A DNA stretch of 64,000 bases from JBDOQU01 sp039839375 (GTDB lineage: Bacteria; Pseudomonadota; Alphaproteobacteria; DSM-16000; Inquilinaceae), in contig NZ_JBDOQU010000002.1 in assembly GCF_039839375.1 (NCBI RefSeq), positions 186,001-250,000 on the forward strand. Direction: 5' to 3'. Shown one piece after another: positions 1-13,042 of this stretch. A model generated the notes under the pieces. It was not told the origin of the DNA. It saw only the letters and a list, made by a program, of their open reading frames with translations, and made no database searches. The number at the start of each line of letters is the position of its first letter. Position 1 is the first letter of the stretch. A program made the position numbers and the translations under genes.

Positions 1-399
1 CCGGAAGCTCCGGCAGCCGCAACAGCCTCTGGCCGTGCGCACCGTCATGAAGCTCTCTGCACTCCACCACCGGCGGCGCACTCTCCCCTGCCTGCACCCG
101 GCCATCCTCCATCCGGATCGTCCAGCGGATCGGCGTTCCGCTGCCGCCGGGCAGAGTCACCGGAATGTCGAAGGGCTGCTTCTCCGACGGCACGATCACC
201 ACGGGGGGCAGCGGCAGACGCCATGGCCCTTCCGCCAGACGATCCAGGCTGGACCGCTGCTCGTCCGCAGTCTCCGCCGGCAGCCCCATCGCGACCAGCA
301 GGGCCTTCTTCGTCTCGTCGGGGACCGCGACGGGCTTGCCCCATATGTCGTGATAATCGATGACGATGCCTGCCCGCTCGGCCAGAAGGTCGAGGATGG

Positions 400-403
<4 letters not shown>
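1..403 (-). CDS. malQ: 4-alpha-glucanotransferase, N-terminal part (runs off left edge)
   Basis: Amylomaltase transfers alpha-1,4-glucan segments between maltodextrins in the cytoplasm. Only the first 134 residues are inside the window. They start with a GTG whose GTGA overlaps the glgX stop by four bases, which indicates translational coupling. The N-terminus contains LAERAGI, then DIWGKPV, then ETKKALLVAMGLP, the usual non-catalytic N-terminal segment of proteobacterial MalQ. The GH77 catalytic domain must lie beyond base 1, so the active site cannot be checked. As the last gene of treS-glgB-glgX-malQ, it probably recycles oligosaccharides released by GlgX. Confidence 0.8.
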
Positions 404-2559
<2,156 letters not shown>

Positions 2560-2579
2560 GATTGGAGTTGGGGGGACGA

Positions 2580-4826
2580 TCAGCCTTCGCTCGGTTGCAA
2601 CAAGACGACGCCGAGCGGCGGCAGGGTGAGGGAGAGGGAATAGGGCCGGCCCTGGCTGCCGATCTCTTCCGCCGATGCGCCACCGGCATTGCCGATGTCG
2701 CCGCCGCCATAGAGCGCGGCGTCGGAATTGAAGATCTCCTGCCAATAGCCGCCCGTCGGCACGCCGATGCGGTAGTTCTGGCGCGGCATCGGCGTGAAGT
2801 TGCAGATGACCAGCACCGGCCGCGTTCCTTCCCTGCCCTTGCGCATGAAGGCCAGCACCGAATTCTCGATGTCCTGCGCCTCGATCCAGACGAAGCCGGA
2901 GGGATCGCAATCGTTCTGGTGAAGCGCCGGAATATCGCGATAGAGGTGGTTGAGGTCGCGCACCAGCGTCTGGATGCCCTTGTGGAGCGGCTCGTCCAGC
3001 AGATGCCAGTCCAGGCTGGAATCATGGTTCCATTCGCGGACTTGCGCGAACTCCCCGCCCATGAACAGCAGCTTCTTGCCCGGATGGGTCCACATGAAGG
3101 CGTAGTAGGCCCGCAGATTGGCGAATTTCCGCCATTCGTCGCCCGGCATCTTGCCGATCAGCGACCCCTTGCCATGCACCACCTCGTCATGGCTGAGCGG
3201 CAGGATGAAGTTCTCGGAGAAAGCGTAAAGCAGCCCGAAGGTCAGATCGTGGTGATGGTACCGGCGATGGATCGGGTCCTTGGACATGTACTGGAGCGTG
3301 TCGTGCATCCAGCCCATGTTCCATTTGAACGCAAAGCCGAGGCCGCCGGCATAGGTCGGCCGGCTGACTCCCGGCCAGGCGGTCGATTCCTCCGCCACGG
3401 TGGTCGCGCCGGGGAAGCCCCCGAAGACCTCCTCGTTCATTCGCTTCAGGAAGTCGATCGCGTCCAGATTCTCCCGGCCGCCGAAGCGGTTGGGCACCCA
3501 TTCGCCTTCCTTGCGGCTGTAGTCGAGATAAAGCATCGACGCCACGGCATCCACGCGCAGCCCGTCCAGATGGTACCTGTCCATCCAGAAGAGCGCGTTG
3601 CCCAGCAGGAAGTTCCTGACCTCCGTCCGGCCGAAATTGTAGATCAGCGTGTTCCAGTCCATGTGGAAGCCCTGGCGCGGATCGGCATGCTCGTAGAGAG
3701 CCGTGCCGTCGAATTCGCCGAGGCCGTGGATATCCGAGGGGAAATGACCCGGAACCCAGTCCAGCAGCAGGCCGATTCCTTCCTGATGGCACCGCTCGAC
3801 GAAGGAATGGAATTCGTCGGGCGTGCCGAACCGGCTGGTCGGCGCGAACAGGCCGGTCGGCTGGTATCCCCACGACCCGTCGAAAGGATGCTCGTTGATC
3901 GGCATCATCTCGATATGGGTGAAGCCCATCTCCTTCACGTAGGGGATGAGCTGGTCCGCGATCTCGCCATAGGTCAGGAAGCGGTTGCCCTCCTCCGGCA
4001 CCCGCCGCCACGACCCCAGATGGACCTCGTAGATGGAGATTGGGGCGTCCACGGCGTTGCGTCCCTCGCGGGCCGACATCCAGCCCTCGTCGCGCCACGA
4101 AAAATCCAGGGGCGCCGACACGATCGAGGCGGTGTCCGGCCGCATCTCCGACCGGAAGGCGTAGGGGTCGGATTTCAGCGGCGCCAGTTCGCCCTCCGGC
4201 GACCGGATCTCGTACTTGTAGTGTGCGCCCACGCCGACGCCCGGCAGGAAGATTTCCCATACCCCCGCCCCGTGCCGCAGCCGCATCGGGTGGACCCGCC
4301 CGTCCCAGCCGTTGAAGTCGCCGACCACCGACACCTTGCGGGCGTTGGGCGCCCAGACGGCGAAGGCGACGCCCTCGACCCCCTCATGCCGGATCGGATG
4401 CGCGCCCATCCGGTCGAAATTCCGCAGATGGTTGCCTTCGCCCAGCAGGTGGATGTCCAGATCCCCCAGCCACGGGCCGAACCGGTAGGGATCGTCCACG
4501 ATCCTGGTCCCGTCCGGCCCTTCGATCCGCAGGCGATAGTCGACGGGCCAGGCGTCGCCCTTGACCGCGCCTTCGAAGAAGCCTTCGGGATGGATGCGGT
4601 CCAGACTGGCCAGCACCGCCTCGTTGGAGGGGTCGACGGCCTGGATGGAGGACGCACCGGGATCGAAGACGCGGATCGTCGTCCGGCCACGCCCCCCGTC
4701 GCCGCGATGGGGTCCGAGGACGGCGAAGGGATCGCCATGGTCGGCCCGGACGATCGCCTCGACCTCAGGCCGCCTCGTCTGGCGTTGCGGCTGGGAATCT
4801 TTGGTTTCCTTGGCCTTTCGGGGCAT
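2580..4826 (-). CDS. glgB: 1,4-alpha-glucan branching enzyme GlgB
   Basis: Cuts alpha-1,4 chains and rejoins them as alpha-1,6 branches. The protein is 748 residues. It has the extra N-terminal module of long GlgBs (DPFAVLGPH near residue 35), a CBM48 module (FAVWAPNARKVSVVGDFNGWDG), then GH13. Catalytic residues are the Asp of LRVDAVASM (about 426), the Glu of TVAEEST (about 479) and the Asp of PLSHDEVVHGKGS. ATG 4826 was chosen because AGAGG sits about eight bases upstream; a longer frame to 4934 would run into the treS 3' end. Within this cluster it branches the linear glucan made by GlgE. Confidence 0.95.
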   Translation of the reverse strand: MPRKAKETKDSQPQRQTRRPEVEAIVRADHGDPFAVLGPHRGDGGRGRTTIRVFDPGASSIQAVDPSNEAVLASLDRIHPEGFFEGAVKGDAWPVDYRLRIEGPDGTRIVDDPYRFGPWLGDLDIHLLGEGNHLRNFDRMGAHPIRHEGVEGVAFAVWAPNARKVSVVGDFNGWDGRVHPMRLRHGAGVWEIFLPGVGVGAHYKYEIRSPEGELAPLKSDPYAFRSEMRPDTASIVSAPLDFSWRDEGWMSAREGRNAVDAPISIYEVHLGSWRRVPEEGNRFLTYGEIADQLIPYVKEMGFTHIEMMPINEHPFDGSWGYQPTGLFAPTSRFGTPDEFHSFVERCHQEGIGLLLDWVPGHFPSDIHGLGEFDGTALYEHADPRQGFHMDWNTLIYNFGRTEVRNFLLGNALFWMDRYHLDGLRVDAVASMLYLDYSRKEGEWVPNRFGGRENLDAIDFLKRMNEEVFGGFPGATTVAEESTAWPGVSRPTYAGGLGFAFKWNMGWMHDTLQYMSKDPIHRRYHHHDLTFGLLYAFSENFILPLSHDEVVHGKGSLIGKMPGDEWRKFANLRAYYAFMWTHPGKKLLFMGGEFAQVREWNHDSSLDWHLLDEPLHKGIQTLVRDLNHLYRDIPALHQNDCDPSGFVWIEAQDIENSVLAFMRKGREGTRPVLVICNFTPMPRQNYRIGVPTGGYWQEIFNSDAALYGGGDIGNAGGASAEEIGSQGRPYSLSLTLPPLGVVLLQPSEG

Positions 4827-4851
4827 CGGAACCTCTTTCTCTCTGACGTCC

Positions 4852-7800
4852 TCAGGTTTCGGCGTGGGCATCCAGGATGGCGGCGACGCCGCGCACCGGG
4901 ATGCCGAGCCAGGTCGGCCTGTTGGCCGCTTCATACCCGATCTCGTAAAGCGCCTTCTCCAGCACCAGCAGGTCCAGAAGCTGATGAGCGACCTTCCGGT
5001 TCCCCGGGAAGCTCACGCAACCCTCGGCGGTCTGGATATAGGCGTTGAGGAACGCTTCGGCGGATCGGTCGCGCCAGACCGTCGCCGCCGCCAGCAGCTC
5101 GGCCGTCTGATCGACGCTCTCCGCCGCCAGGTCGGCGTAGGAGGCCCAGGCCGCGTAATCGAAGGACCGGATCATGCCGGCGACATCGCGCAGCGGCGTT
5201 TTCTTGGCCCGCCGCTCGGCCAGCGACCGGGCGGGTTCGCCTTCGAAATCGACCAGCACGAAATCGGCCTGGTCGACCAGCACCTGCCCCAGATGGAAGT
5301 CGCCATGATGGCGGGTCTTCGCGGCGTCCATGGGGGTTCGGGACAGCCGGTCGATCAGCTTCAGGCACTCCGACCGTCGCCGGACAAGCGCCTGGACGTC
5401 CGCTTCCACCGTCTCGGGCGGCTCCACGCGGTCCAGCAGCGCGAACGAATCTTCCGCTCTCTTGCGGATGGCCGCCCGAAGATCGGCGCTGTCCTTCTTC
5501 GTCCAGGGTTCCGGATCGAAATCCGGATTTCCGGAAGCGGCGGCGAAGGCGCGATGCAGTTCCGCCGTGCGCCGGCCCAGCGTCGCGGCCTGGTGGAAAT
5601 AGAGCCCGAACCGGGCGCCGATATCATCGTCCTCCCCGCCATCATGCCCGGCGGCGAGGCCGAGGCGCAGATCCTCAAGCTCCCGCCGCAGGTAGGCCAG
5701 CGTGAAGGTCCAGCCGTCGCCCTGGTTGCGGATGAATTCCTGCAATACCGCTATCGCCGTCCGTGTGCCGTCGGCCGCGACATGCTCCACCGATCCGTAC
5801 AGATCCGGGATATTGGGATAGGCCGCGACCTCCGTCAGGAAGCGGCCGATCTCGACTTCCGGATGAACGCCCGGCGACAGCTTCCGCAGCGCCTTCAGCA
5901 CCATCTTGTCACCCAGCAGGATGGAGGTGTTGGATTGCTCCACCCCCATCCGGCGCACCTCGTCCTCCGGCTCCAGGGCGATGTCGGCGAGGCCGGAGCC
6001 CGGGGTGAATTCCAGCCGCCCCTCATGGCCCTTGATCTCCGCGCCCCGCCGGAGCCCGTCCAGGATGGCCTGGGCGAAATCCCCGTCGGCCAGCCCGTCG
6101 GCCAGCGCGCCCAGCTTCGGACCCCGACGGATCTTCGCCAGCGTATAGGGCATCAGCGGAGAGGTCGGCATCAGCGCCGCCTCGTCCCAATGCAGCGCGA
6201 GCGGCATCAGGTAGCGTTCCGGCTCCGGCCGCCCGGCCAGATCGACCTCCACCAGCGTGGCGACCAGATCGCCGCTCCGCGACGGCAACGGCACGGCGTC
6301 GACCACGCGGGCCGACACGATCTTCTCCCCCTTCGCGCCGAACCAGCGCTGATGGGCGAGGAATTCGGGCAGGATTTCCCGGCCGAACTCCTCCGCCGCC
6401 CGGCCCGCGATCAGGCCGGCCCAGCCTTCCTTCAGCACCAGCGTGTGGAAGTCCGGCATCGGTTCCGGGATGGATTCGTGCCAGGACGGCAATTGCGCCT
6501 CTTCGGTCAGAACGAACCAGTAGAAGCCATAGGCGGGCAGCGTCAGCAGGTAGGTCAGATCTCCAATAGGCGGAAAGGCGCTGCGGCCCAAAAGTTCCAC
6601 CGGCACCCGCCCCTTGAAGCGCGCGAGGTCCAGCTCCACCGCCTGGGCCTGGCGTGACAGATTGGCGACGCACAGCACCGTCTCGTCCCCGAACTCGCGG
6701 AGGTAGGCCAGAACCTTGCGGTTTCCGGGATAGAGGAAGGAGAGCCACCCCCGGCCGAACGCCTTGAACCCCCGCCTCACCTGGATCATCCGGCGCATCC
6801 AGTTGTACTGGGAGGAGGCGTTGCGCTGCTGGGCCTCGACATTGACCGTGGCGTAGCCATAGACCGGGTCCATGATCGCCGGCAGGAAGAGGCTGGCCGG
6901 ATCGGCGCGGGAGAAGCCGCCATTGCGGTCGGGCGACCATTGCATCGGCGTCCGCACCCCGTCGCGATCGCCGACGAAGATATTGTCGCCCATCCCGATC
7001 TCATCGCCGTAATAGACGATCGGCGTGCCGGGCATGGAGAACAGCAGGCTGTTCATCAGCTCGATCTTCCGCCGGTCGTTGCCCATCAGCGGCGCCAGCC
7101 GCCGGCGGATGCCCAGATTGATCCGGGCCCGGCGATCGGCGGCGTAGAAATCCCACATCCAGTCGCGTTCGCGGTCGGTGACCATCTCCAGCGTCAACTC
7201 GTCATGGTTGCGCAGGAAGATCGCCCATTGGCAATTGTCCGGGATCTCCGGCGTCTGGCGCATGATGTCGGTGACCGGATGCCGGTCCTCCTGCGCGATC
7301 GCCATGTACATGCGCGGCATCAGCGGGAAGTGGAACGCCATCTGGCATTCGTCGCCCTCCCCGAAATAGGGCAGCGTATCCTCCGGCCACTGGTTGGCCT
7401 CGGCCAGGAAGAAGGCGTGCGGGTGGCTTTCGTCCATCGCCGCGCGCAGCTTCTTCAGGATCGCGTGGGTCTCAGGCAGGTTCTCGTTGTTGGTGCCGTC
7501 GCGCTCCACCAGGTAGGGGATCGCGTCCAGCCGCAGCCCGTCGACGCCGGTGTCCAGCCAGAACCGCATCGTGTCGATGACGGCCTTCACGACGTTCGGG
7601 TTGTCGAAATTGAGATCCGGCTGGTGGCTGAAGAAACGGTGCCAGAAATAGGCGCCGGCGACCGGGTCCCACGTCCAGTTCGAGACCTCGGTGTCGGTGA
7701 AGATGATGCGGGTCTCCGGCCATTTCTTGTCGTCGTCCGACCAGACGTAGAAGTTCCGGAAATTCGATCCCGGCTTCGCCCGCCGCGCCCGCTGGAACCA

Positions 7801-8184
7801 GGGATGCTGGTCGGAGGTATGGTTGATCACCAGCTCGGTGATGACCTTGAGGTCCCGGGCGTGGGCTTCCCTGACGAAGCGCCGGAAATCCTTCATCGTC
7901 CCGTAGGACGGGTTGACGCCGCGATAGTCGGCGATGTCGTAGCCGTCGTCGCGCAGGGGCGACGGGTAGAAGGGCAGCAGCCACAGCGCGGTGACGCCGA
8001 TCTCCTTGCAATAATCCAGCTTCTGGATCAGCCCCTCGAAATCCCCGATGCCGTCATTGTTGGCGTCGAAGAAGGATTTCAGGTGGATCTGATAGACGAT
8101 GGCGTCCTTGAACCATAAGGGGTCGGCCTCGGACGGCGGGAGGGCGGCAGTGGCGCGGGTGAGGGTGGCTGTCGAATCGTTCAT
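4852..8184 (-). CDS. treS: Trehalose synthase / maltokinase fusion protein
   Basis: Bifunctional 1110-residue enzyme. The N-terminal GH13 domain (about 1-560) isomerises trehalose and maltose. It shows VINHTSDQHPWF, the nucleophile Asp in GLRLDAIPY (about 220), the acid Glu in LAEANQW (about 262) and RNHDELTLEM. The C-terminal half is a maltokinase with a phosphotransferase motif, HHGDFHLGQVLV near residue 960, and VDFEGEP, which makes maltose-1-phosphate for GlgE. Fused TreS-Mak (Pep2) proteins are known in GlgE-pathway clusters. ATG 8184 begins MNDSTATL; the frame runs 22 codons further upstream, which I consider untranslated. The glgB start lies 25 bases downstream. Confidence 0.94.
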   Translation of the reverse strand: MNDSTATLTRATAALPPSEADPLWFKDAIVYQIHLKSFFDANNDGIGDFEGLIQKLDYCKEIGVTALWLLPFYPSPLRDDGYDIADYRGVNPSYGTMKDFRRFVREAHARDLKVITELVINHTSDQHPWFQRARRAKPGSNFRNFYVWSDDDKKWPETRIIFTDTEVSNWTWDPVAGAYFWHRFFSHQPDLNFDNPNVVKAVIDTMRFWLDTGVDGLRLDAIPYLVERDGTNNENLPETHAILKKLRAAMDESHPHAFFLAEANQWPEDTLPYFGEGDECQMAFHFPLMPRMYMAIAQEDRHPVTDIMRQTPEIPDNCQWAIFLRNHDELTLEMVTDRERDWMWDFYAADRRARINLGIRRRLAPLMGNDRRKIELMNSLLFSMPGTPIVYYGDEIGMGDNIFVGDRDGVRTPMQWSPDRNGGFSRADPASLFLPAIMDPVYGYATVNVEAQQRNASSQYNWMRRMIQVRRGFKAFGRGWLSFLYPGNRKVLAYLREFGDETVLCVANLSRQAQAVELDLARFKGRVPVELLGRSAFPPIGDLTYLLTLPAYGFYWFVLTEEAQLPSWHESIPEPMPDFHTLVLKEGWAGLIAGRAAEEFGREILPEFLAHQRWFGAKGEKIVSARVVDAVPLPSRSGDLVATLVEVDLAGRPEPERYLMPLALHWDEAALMPTSPLMPYTLAKIRRGPKLGALADGLADGDFAQAILDGLRRGAEIKGHEGRLEFTPGSGLADIALEPEDEVRRMGVEQSNTSILLGDKMVLKALRKLSPGVHPEVEIGRFLTEVAAYPNIPDLYGSVEHVAADGTRTAIAVLQEFIRNQGDGWTFTLAYLRRELEDLRLGLAAGHDGGEDDDIGARFGLYFHQAATLGRRTAELHRAFAAASGNPDFDPEPWTKKDSADLRAAIRKRAEDSFALLDRVEPPETVEADVQALVRRRSECLKLIDRLSRTPMDAAKTRHHGDFHLGQVLVDQADFVLVDFEGEPARSLAERRAKKTPLRDVAGMIRSFDYAAWASYADLAAESVDQTAELLAAATVWRDRSAEAFLNAYIQTAEGCVSFPGNRKVAHQLLDLLVLEKALYEIGYEAANRPTWLGIPVRGVAAILDAHAET

Positions 8185-8214
8185 ACGTCGCCCGTCGTTC
8201 CAGTGGTCTGATCG

Positions 8215-8237
8215 CAACGCTTGGGAACCAAGCGTTG
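8215..8237. promoter_or_regulatory. Perfect inverted repeat upstream of treS (operator or hairpin)
   Basis: CAACGCTTGG (8215-8224) is separated by GAA from its exact reverse complement (8228-8237). The repeat lies 31-53 bases upstream of the treS start, where a repressor operator or a 5' UTR hairpin would act on treS-glgB-glgX-malQ. I cannot assign a regulator. No regulator gene adjoins it except the LysR at 9.5 kb, which has no obvious link. Confidence 0.45.
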
Positions 8238-8307
8238 GAAGCTGAATCACACGAGATCATGGCCGGTCGTTAACCCTAACGCAGAAGGCCGGCACGAGGG
8301 ACTCAAC

Positions 8308-8583
8308 TCACGACCCCGCCCGGATGCTCCGCCAGATCAGAAAACCCGCGACCGTCATCAGCAGCATGCTGATCGCCACCCCGCCGAAATAGAACGGATC
8401 GCGCAGGCCCGCATCGGCCAGCGGAGCAGCGCAGAGACGGTCGACGATCAGCACGGAGAGATGGAGGAGGCCGCCCACGATCAGCAGCATGGCGGCCTGT
8501 TTCTTCGACCGCGCCCGATCTTTTCGCGGCTCCGGCCGAAGGCGCGGAAAAGCCGGGCGCGGAGGCTTGGGCGGCGGGGTCAT
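8308..8583 (-). CDS. Small two-helix membrane protein, unknown function
   Basis: A 91-residue product with a Pro/Arg-rich basic N-terminus (MTPPPKPPRPAFPRLRPEPRKDRARSKK). Two hydrophobic helices follow: AMLLIVGGLLHLSVLIV (about 32-50) and FGGVAISMLLMTVAGFLIW (about 66-86). The basic N-terminus predicts that end inside the cell. ATG 8583 was chosen; TTG at 8619 would add 12 residues. I do not recognise a family. It lies between treS and the PRC-barrel gene, in the block that separates treS from glgE. Confidence 0.6.
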   Translation of the reverse strand: MTPPPKPPRPAFPRLRPEPRKDRARSKKQAAMLLIVGGLLHLSVLIVDRLCAAPLADAGLRDPFYFGGVAISMLLMTVAGFLIWRSIRAGS

Positions 8584-8699
8584 GAGCGGCGGCTCCGGGG
8601 CGGACGGCGGAAATCTCAAGGGAACGAGATCGCAACCGATGGTGTTGTTTTAGCACGAGGGGGAGGTTTGAAACCCTTTTTCAGGAGAGGAGAACCCCA

Positions 8700-9437
8700 A
8701 TGCGCAAGGAATTAACCGCTTTCGTTTCGGCCATCGCTTTGATGTCGGGCGCGGCGTTCGCGCAGGACACCCAGGATACTTCCGATCCGGCCGCCACGAT
8801 GCCTGACGCCACCACCGGCGAAGCGCCGGCGGCGGATCCCGCCGCGCCGCCGCCCACGGGCGAGGACGCGACCGGTTCGGACACCGGCACGCAGGCCCAG
8901 GACGATACCGGCGCCACCGAGGAATCGGGCGCTACGGAGGAGCCGATGACGGCCCAGGATCCCGCGGCTGAAGACCCGGCGGCGGCCACCGAGGAAGAGC
9001 CGATGACGGCTGAGGACCCGGCGGCGGCGACCGAGGAAGGCACGGCCACGGCCGAGGGCGAGGCCGCGATGCCCGAGCCCTCCGGCACCCAGGTCAGCGT
9101 CGATGAGATGGTCGGCAAGGAAGTGATGGGCGCCGACGGCGAGCCTCTGGGTGAGGTTTCCGATGTCGTCCTCGATCCGGAAACCAACCAGATCGTGCAG
9201 CTGGTGATCGCGTCCGGCGGCTTCCTGGGCATCGGCGCCAAGAATGTCGCGATCGACATCGCAGAAGCCGAGATTCGGCCGGAGGAAGGCATCTTCCTGT
9301 CCTCCATCACTCAGGAAGACATCACGCAGATGCCGGAATTCGATGCCGAGGCGGAGACGGAGTCGCTCGACGAGCCTCCCCCGCCGGCCGCCGCCGCCCC
9401 GACGGGCGGAACCACGGCCCCGGCCGCTCCGCAGTAA
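8700..9437 (+). CDS. Exported PRC-barrel domain protein
   Basis: A 245-residue protein with a clear signal peptide ending AFA-QDTQD near residue 21. A low-complexity acidic linker rich in Ala, Glu, Pro and Thr (about 25-115) follows, including two near-copies of EEPMTA(Q/E)DPAA and two AAATEE units. One PRC-barrel domain (about 117-195) includes VGKEVMGADGEPLGEVSDVVLDPETNQIVQLVIASGG. The C-terminus is Pro/Ala-rich. PRC barrels are small beta domains found in envelope and photosynthetic proteins; the role here is unknown. AGGAGAGGAG precedes the ATG. A strong terminator follows at 9486. Confidence 0.85.
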   Translation: MRKELTAFVSAIALMSGAAFAQDTQDTSDPAATMPDATTGEAPAADPAAPPPTGEDATGSDTGTQAQDDTGATEESGATEEPMTAQDPAAEDPAAATEEEPMTAEDPAAATEEGTATAEGEAAMPEPSGTQVSVDEMVGKEVMGADGEPLGEVSDVVLDPETNQIVQLVIASGGFLGIGAKNVAIDIAEAEIRPEEGIFLSSITQEDITQMPEFDAEAETESLDEPPPPAAAAPTGGTTAPAAPQ

Positions 9438-9485
9438 CTGGTAACAAGCCTCCGACGCGGCCAACAACGGCGGCCGTGTCCCCTC

Positions 9486-9519
9486 CGGCCCCGGCGGCAC
9501 TCCCGCCGGGGCCGTTTTT
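9486..9519 (+). terminator. Rho-independent terminator of the PRC-barrel gene
   Basis: A perfect 12-bp stem (9486-9497 with 9503-9514, starting CGGCCCCGG) has a five-base loop CACTC and is followed directly by five T. It ends the plus-strand transcript 49 bases after the PRC-barrel stop and overlaps the stop of the convergent LysR gene by two bases. Confidence 0.9.
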
Positions 9520-10111
9520 ATGAAGGCTGCTCCAGCAGCGACTTTACCTTCAGGAATTCCCGACATCGGGCCAGTCCCGGCCAGACGATCAGCGTCGCCT
9601 CCCGATGCGGGGCGAAAGCATCATGAAGCGTGATCGTCTCCGCATGCATCCCCGGATAAGTCGCGGAAGCCGGGCGCAACAGGGCGTCGATCGCGCCGCT
9701 CAGCAGATCGGCCGGATCGTCGGTTCGGCTGACGCGCACATAGTCCGGAATCCGACCTCCATTAGCGACCTTCGCCAGCGTCGCTTCCGGTTCCGTCGCC
9801 AGAAAGTCCGAAACGCCGAGCCTTAGCGGCCTAGTCCGAAGGGAGGCGGCGACGGTGTCGCTGATCGCGGAAAGGCGCTCGAAGGCGTCACCGACGACCG
9901 GCAGAAGCGTCTCGCCATGTCCGGTGAGAACCAGGCTGCGATGCAGGCGCCTGAACAGCGGCACGCCCAGCGCCTGTTCCAGATGCCGGACCTGCTGGCT
10001 GACCGCCCCCGGCGTGACCGAAAGCTCCTCCGCCGCCCTCTTGAAGCTCAAATGCCGACCGGCAGCCTCGAACGCTCTCAGCCCGTTAAGCGGCGGCAAT
10101 CTGTAGCTCAT
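9518..10111 (-). CDS. LysR-family regulator with a shortened effector domain
   Basis: The 197-residue protein begins with a typical GcvA-like winged HTH (MSYRLPPLNGLRAFEAAGRHLSFKRAAEELSVTPGAVSQQVRHLE, residues 1-60) and linker helix. Family members are about 300 residues. Here the first effector subdomain (RPLRLGVSDFLATEP onward) is followed almost at once by a segment resembling the extreme C-terminus (EATLIVWPGLARCREFLKVKSLLE), so about 90-100 residues of the second subdomain appear missing. It may be a degraded regulator or one with altered sensing. It is divergent from the ridA-like gene, which it may control. GGAGG lies upstream of the ATG. Confidence 0.75.
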   Translation of the reverse strand: MSYRLPPLNGLRAFEAAGRHLSFKRAAEELSVTPGAVSQQVRHLEQALGVPLFRRLHRSLVLTGHGETLLPVVGDAFERLSAISDTVAASLRTRPLRLGVSDFLATEPEATLAKVANGGRIPDYVRVSRTDDPADLLSGAIDALLRPASATYPGMHAETITLHDAFAPHREATLIVWPGLARCREFLKVKSLLEQPS

Positions 10112-10234
10112 GAGGTTCGGCCTCCGGTTTCTATCCGTTCAGGATAGATAAACTATTCCAGACAACCAGAAACAATCGTTTGAACGGGTTTCGCGGATGC
10201 GGGACTTTCGCCGCTCACTTGCAAGGAAACCGTC

Positions 10235-10618
10235 ATGGAAATGCGCAGTATCAATGCCGAACATGCTCCCAGGCCGACGACCGGCTATTCCCAAGCCATG
10301 GAGGTGAGCGCACACAGCCGAACGCTGTTCATCAGCGGCCAGACGCCGACCGATATCGACGGAGACGTTCCCGAGGGCTTCGAGGCGCAGTGCCGGCTCG
10401 CCTGGCGGAATGTCGAAGCCCAGCTCGCCGCCGCCGGCATGAGCCTCGACAATCTGGTGATGCATAGGACCTATCTGGCGGATCGGCATTATACGATGGA
10501 GAATCGCGCAGTCCGGAACGAGGTGCTGGCTGGCAGGAATCCCGCCCTGACTGTCATCATCGCCGGGATATTCGACGAAGCATGGCTTGTGGAGATCGAA
10601 GCCGTCGCGGTCGCATGA
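10235..10618 (+). CDS. RidA family protein (reactive intermediate deaminase-like)
   Basis: A 127-residue YjgF/YER057c/UK114 protein. Family members form trimers that hydrolyse reactive enamine/imine intermediates in the cytosol. Visible features are the N-terminal strand region, LFISGQTPTDIDGDVPEGFEAQCRLAWRNVEAQLAAAGMSLDNLV, which is the core fold signature, and NPALTVIIAGIFDEAWLVEIEAVAV at the C-terminus. The usual substrate-binding Arg of RidA is not obvious in NPALTVI, so a non-canonical subgroup is likely. AAGGAAA precedes the ATG. The gene is divergent from the LysR gene and convergent with glgE, 21 bases away. Confidence 0.85.
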   Translation: MEMRSINAEHAPRPTTGYSQAMEVSAHSRTLFISGQTPTDIDGDVPEGFEAQCRLAWRNVEAQLAAAGMSLDNLVMHRTYLADRHYTMENRAVRNEVLAGRNPALTVIIAGIFDEAWLVEIEAVAVA

Positions 10619-10639
10619 CCAGGCGATCCGCCTCTCCCC

Positions 10640-12688
<2,049 letters not shown>

Positions 12689-12910
12689 TGAGCGTCTCCC
12701 GTCTGTCGAATGGGCGGCGGACGACCCTGACGGCGTGCCCGTCCTGCTTTCTCTCAAGACTAGGAATAAACGAAGCGCCACCCGGTTCCAACCGGGGGCT
12801 CTCGACCAGCTCCGGCTTGGGCCTCACCGCCCCTTCGGGAAGCATGCTTCGGCGCAATTGAGACGTCGCCCGATCTTGAACGGGTCATCGGCGGGCGACC
12901 TGGATGATGG

Positions 12911-13042
12911 TCAGGATATGCTGGTTCGGGCGATATGATATCCGGGCTCCATGCTTTCGTGGAGAAGACGCAGAATCACAACGCGCCGCCGGCCGCCAGA
13001 TGACTGTTCCACGGCGTAATACAGCGTGTGGGAAGCTGTCAC
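12911..13042 (-). pseudogene. C-terminal remnant of a ParE/RelE-type toxin
   Basis: A 43-codon frame (GTG 13042 to TGA 12911) reads SHTLYYAVEQSS, then RRRVVILRLLHESMEPGYHI. This matches the last strands of ParE toxins (HxIYYRV...VLRVLHxRMDPxxHL). A full ParE is about 95 residues; the N-terminal half is absent. The frame overlaps the end of the ParD-like remnant by four bases (GTGTGA), as in an intact parDE operon. I infer a decayed, inactive toxin. Confidence 0.6.

Noticed and set aside
2560..2910. N-terminal extension of glgX
   Set aside because: It lies inside the glgB 3' end in another frame and has no similarity to GlgX. The conserved CBM48 start is close to 2559.
2562..5048. Long plus-strand frame (828 codons) opposite glgX/glgB
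   Set aside because: It is antisense to two well-supported enzymes, matches no family and arises from GC-rich third positions. Similar antisense frames at 4561-6657, 10694-12691, 22105-23619, 28566-30476, 33848-36040 and 53253-54989 are rejected for the same reason.
12689..12910. Possible gene or RNA upstream of glgE
   Set aside because: No frame has a start signal and there is no clear structured RNA. It probably holds only the glgE promoter and a short inverted repeat.
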